A stretch of 64,000 bases of DNA, taken from the NCBI GenBank assembly GCA_014706295.1, contig JACSVZ010000002.1:51548717-51612716 (forward strand), given 5' to 3'. The stretch is from Lycocorax pyrrhopterus obiensis. Its lineage: Eukaryota; Chordata; Aves; Passeriformes; Paradisaeidae. The notes beneath the pieces were generated by a model. It saw only the letters and a list, made by a program, of their open reading frames with translations. It did not search any database and was not told where the DNA came from. Positions 62,885 to 64,000 of this stretch are shown here, piece after piece (the stretch's first letter is position 1; every line of letters begins with the position of its first letter). The position numbers and the translations under genes were made by a program.

Positions 62885-64000
62885 AATCATACTTTTTTTT
62901 CCTCAGCTATAGCAGTATCAAAATAATCGGGAAAGAGGATATTGAGCAGGAGTTGCAGATGATGAAATTCCAAGAGGACCACACACGCTTACTCATTTAT
63001 CTTTCAAACACTACTCTGTCACACTCCAAGTTTGGCACATCATGCCTAGGATGGGCCAGATGGCTTTTCTAAAGAATTGCATTCGTAGTAAGATAAAAAA
63101 TAGCTGTTTGCTGAAATGATGTTGAAGCCAAAGCACCAAGTTTTACATTGGATGAAATCACAAAATACCCTAATATTCAATATAAAATAAAATAAATTAA
63201 TTGCTTTGATTCCAAATGGAATAAAAAGAAGCCAGAAACAAAACAAAGGCACTTTTATGTCAAGCAGAGAACAATTTATCAAACAGAATGAAAATACACA
63301 GCTCTCGGGTTCTAAACATGATCATGATGGTCATACTGGGACACACAGTCTCCCCTTCCTGTTTGCTTTTCATTCCATAAAATATTTAAGCTTGCCAACA
63401 ACTTCTTGTACTACAGCCCCAATTACAAGTTGATTTCAGGCACTGGTGTACAGTGGAAATGCTCAGTATTTTGCTTTCCTGATTTTTGAATTCATCTGGA
63501 AAAGAAGCAATCAAGACTTTTTTGGGGGGGATTAGCAATTAATTTCCATGTGTATGTGGCATACTCAGCACATAATATACGTGAACTATTCCAGGTCTCC
63601 ATAGGAAACTGCTGGTGTGGCGCCTCTGAAGGCTAAACTGTAACACATCCCAGCTGTGGGCAAACAAATGGCTTTGGCACTTACCAAAAGATTTCTCCTG
63701 ATGGAAAATTTATTATTGTCTTTTTTGTTAAGCACAACAAAATGTTATAATGGGGAGCGCTGAACAAAATATTAATTAGAAAGTGCTGCCTTGGTGCAAC
63801 ACATTCAAAGGAGATGCTATTCAACCACAACAATCTCTTTATCTGGTTATGAAAAAAAAAAGATTAGTTATTAAAATGAAACAGAGAAGGAAAATAATGT
63901 CACTAATAAAAAAGAATCAAGCAGATGACACATTGGTCAAATCCTGAAAAGTGAGGGGAAATTGTTTGTAATTTCCTCCCATGTGCCCCAAATTCATCAA
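62885..64000. other. Window end, no feature recognised
   Basis: AT-rich; a short G7 run lies near 63523-63529. No repeat family or gene was recognised. Confidence 0.4.

Overview
The window is vertebrate nuclear DNA, almost certainly from a bird and probably a songbird. It is AT-rich, has no operons and no long coding sequence. It carries nine recognisable CR1 LINE fragments, most ending in or near the avian CR1 3' signature of repeated ATTCTRTGA-like units, and at least one solo LTR of the ERVL type common in passerine genomes.

The single gene I can support lies on the minus strand: the first exon of CNTNAP2 (CASPR2, a neurexin-superfamily adhesion protein of neurons). Its coding part is only 97 nt (41732 down to 41636). 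It has a strong Kozak context, encodes a signal peptide that aligns with mammalian CASPR2, and ends in a perfect GTAAGT donor after codon 32 plus one base, the phase I recall for the mammalian exon 1/intron 1 junction. Its 5' leader (about 41733 to at least 42245, possibly to 42403) has no ATG. Upstream is a TATA-like element, a CA/GA-rich stretch, a poly(A)/(CCT) stretch and a GC- and CpG-rich island (about 42540-43100) with eight GGGGAT units.

Layout: 1-41635 is the start of CNTNAP2 intron 1, with six CR1 fragments, two minus-strand LTR candidates (sense to the gene), two weaker ERV-like stretches and small repeats. Bases 41636-43100 are exon 1, leader and promoter/CpG island. Bases 43101-64000 are 5' flanking, apparently intergenic DNA with three CR1 fragments, a long TTTC microsatellite, a solo ERVL LTR with a 5-bp target duplication, and a possible minus-strand LTR-like stretch near 56.7-57.1 kb.

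I found no tRNA, rRNA, CRISPR array or other gene. The longer open frames in the GC-rich island, the TTTC tract and the CR1 copies are products of composition or repeat remnants. I saw no evidence of a new biological system. The most valuable result is the short CNTNAP2 exon, which is easy to miss because its open frame is under 60 codons, together with its promoter architecture.
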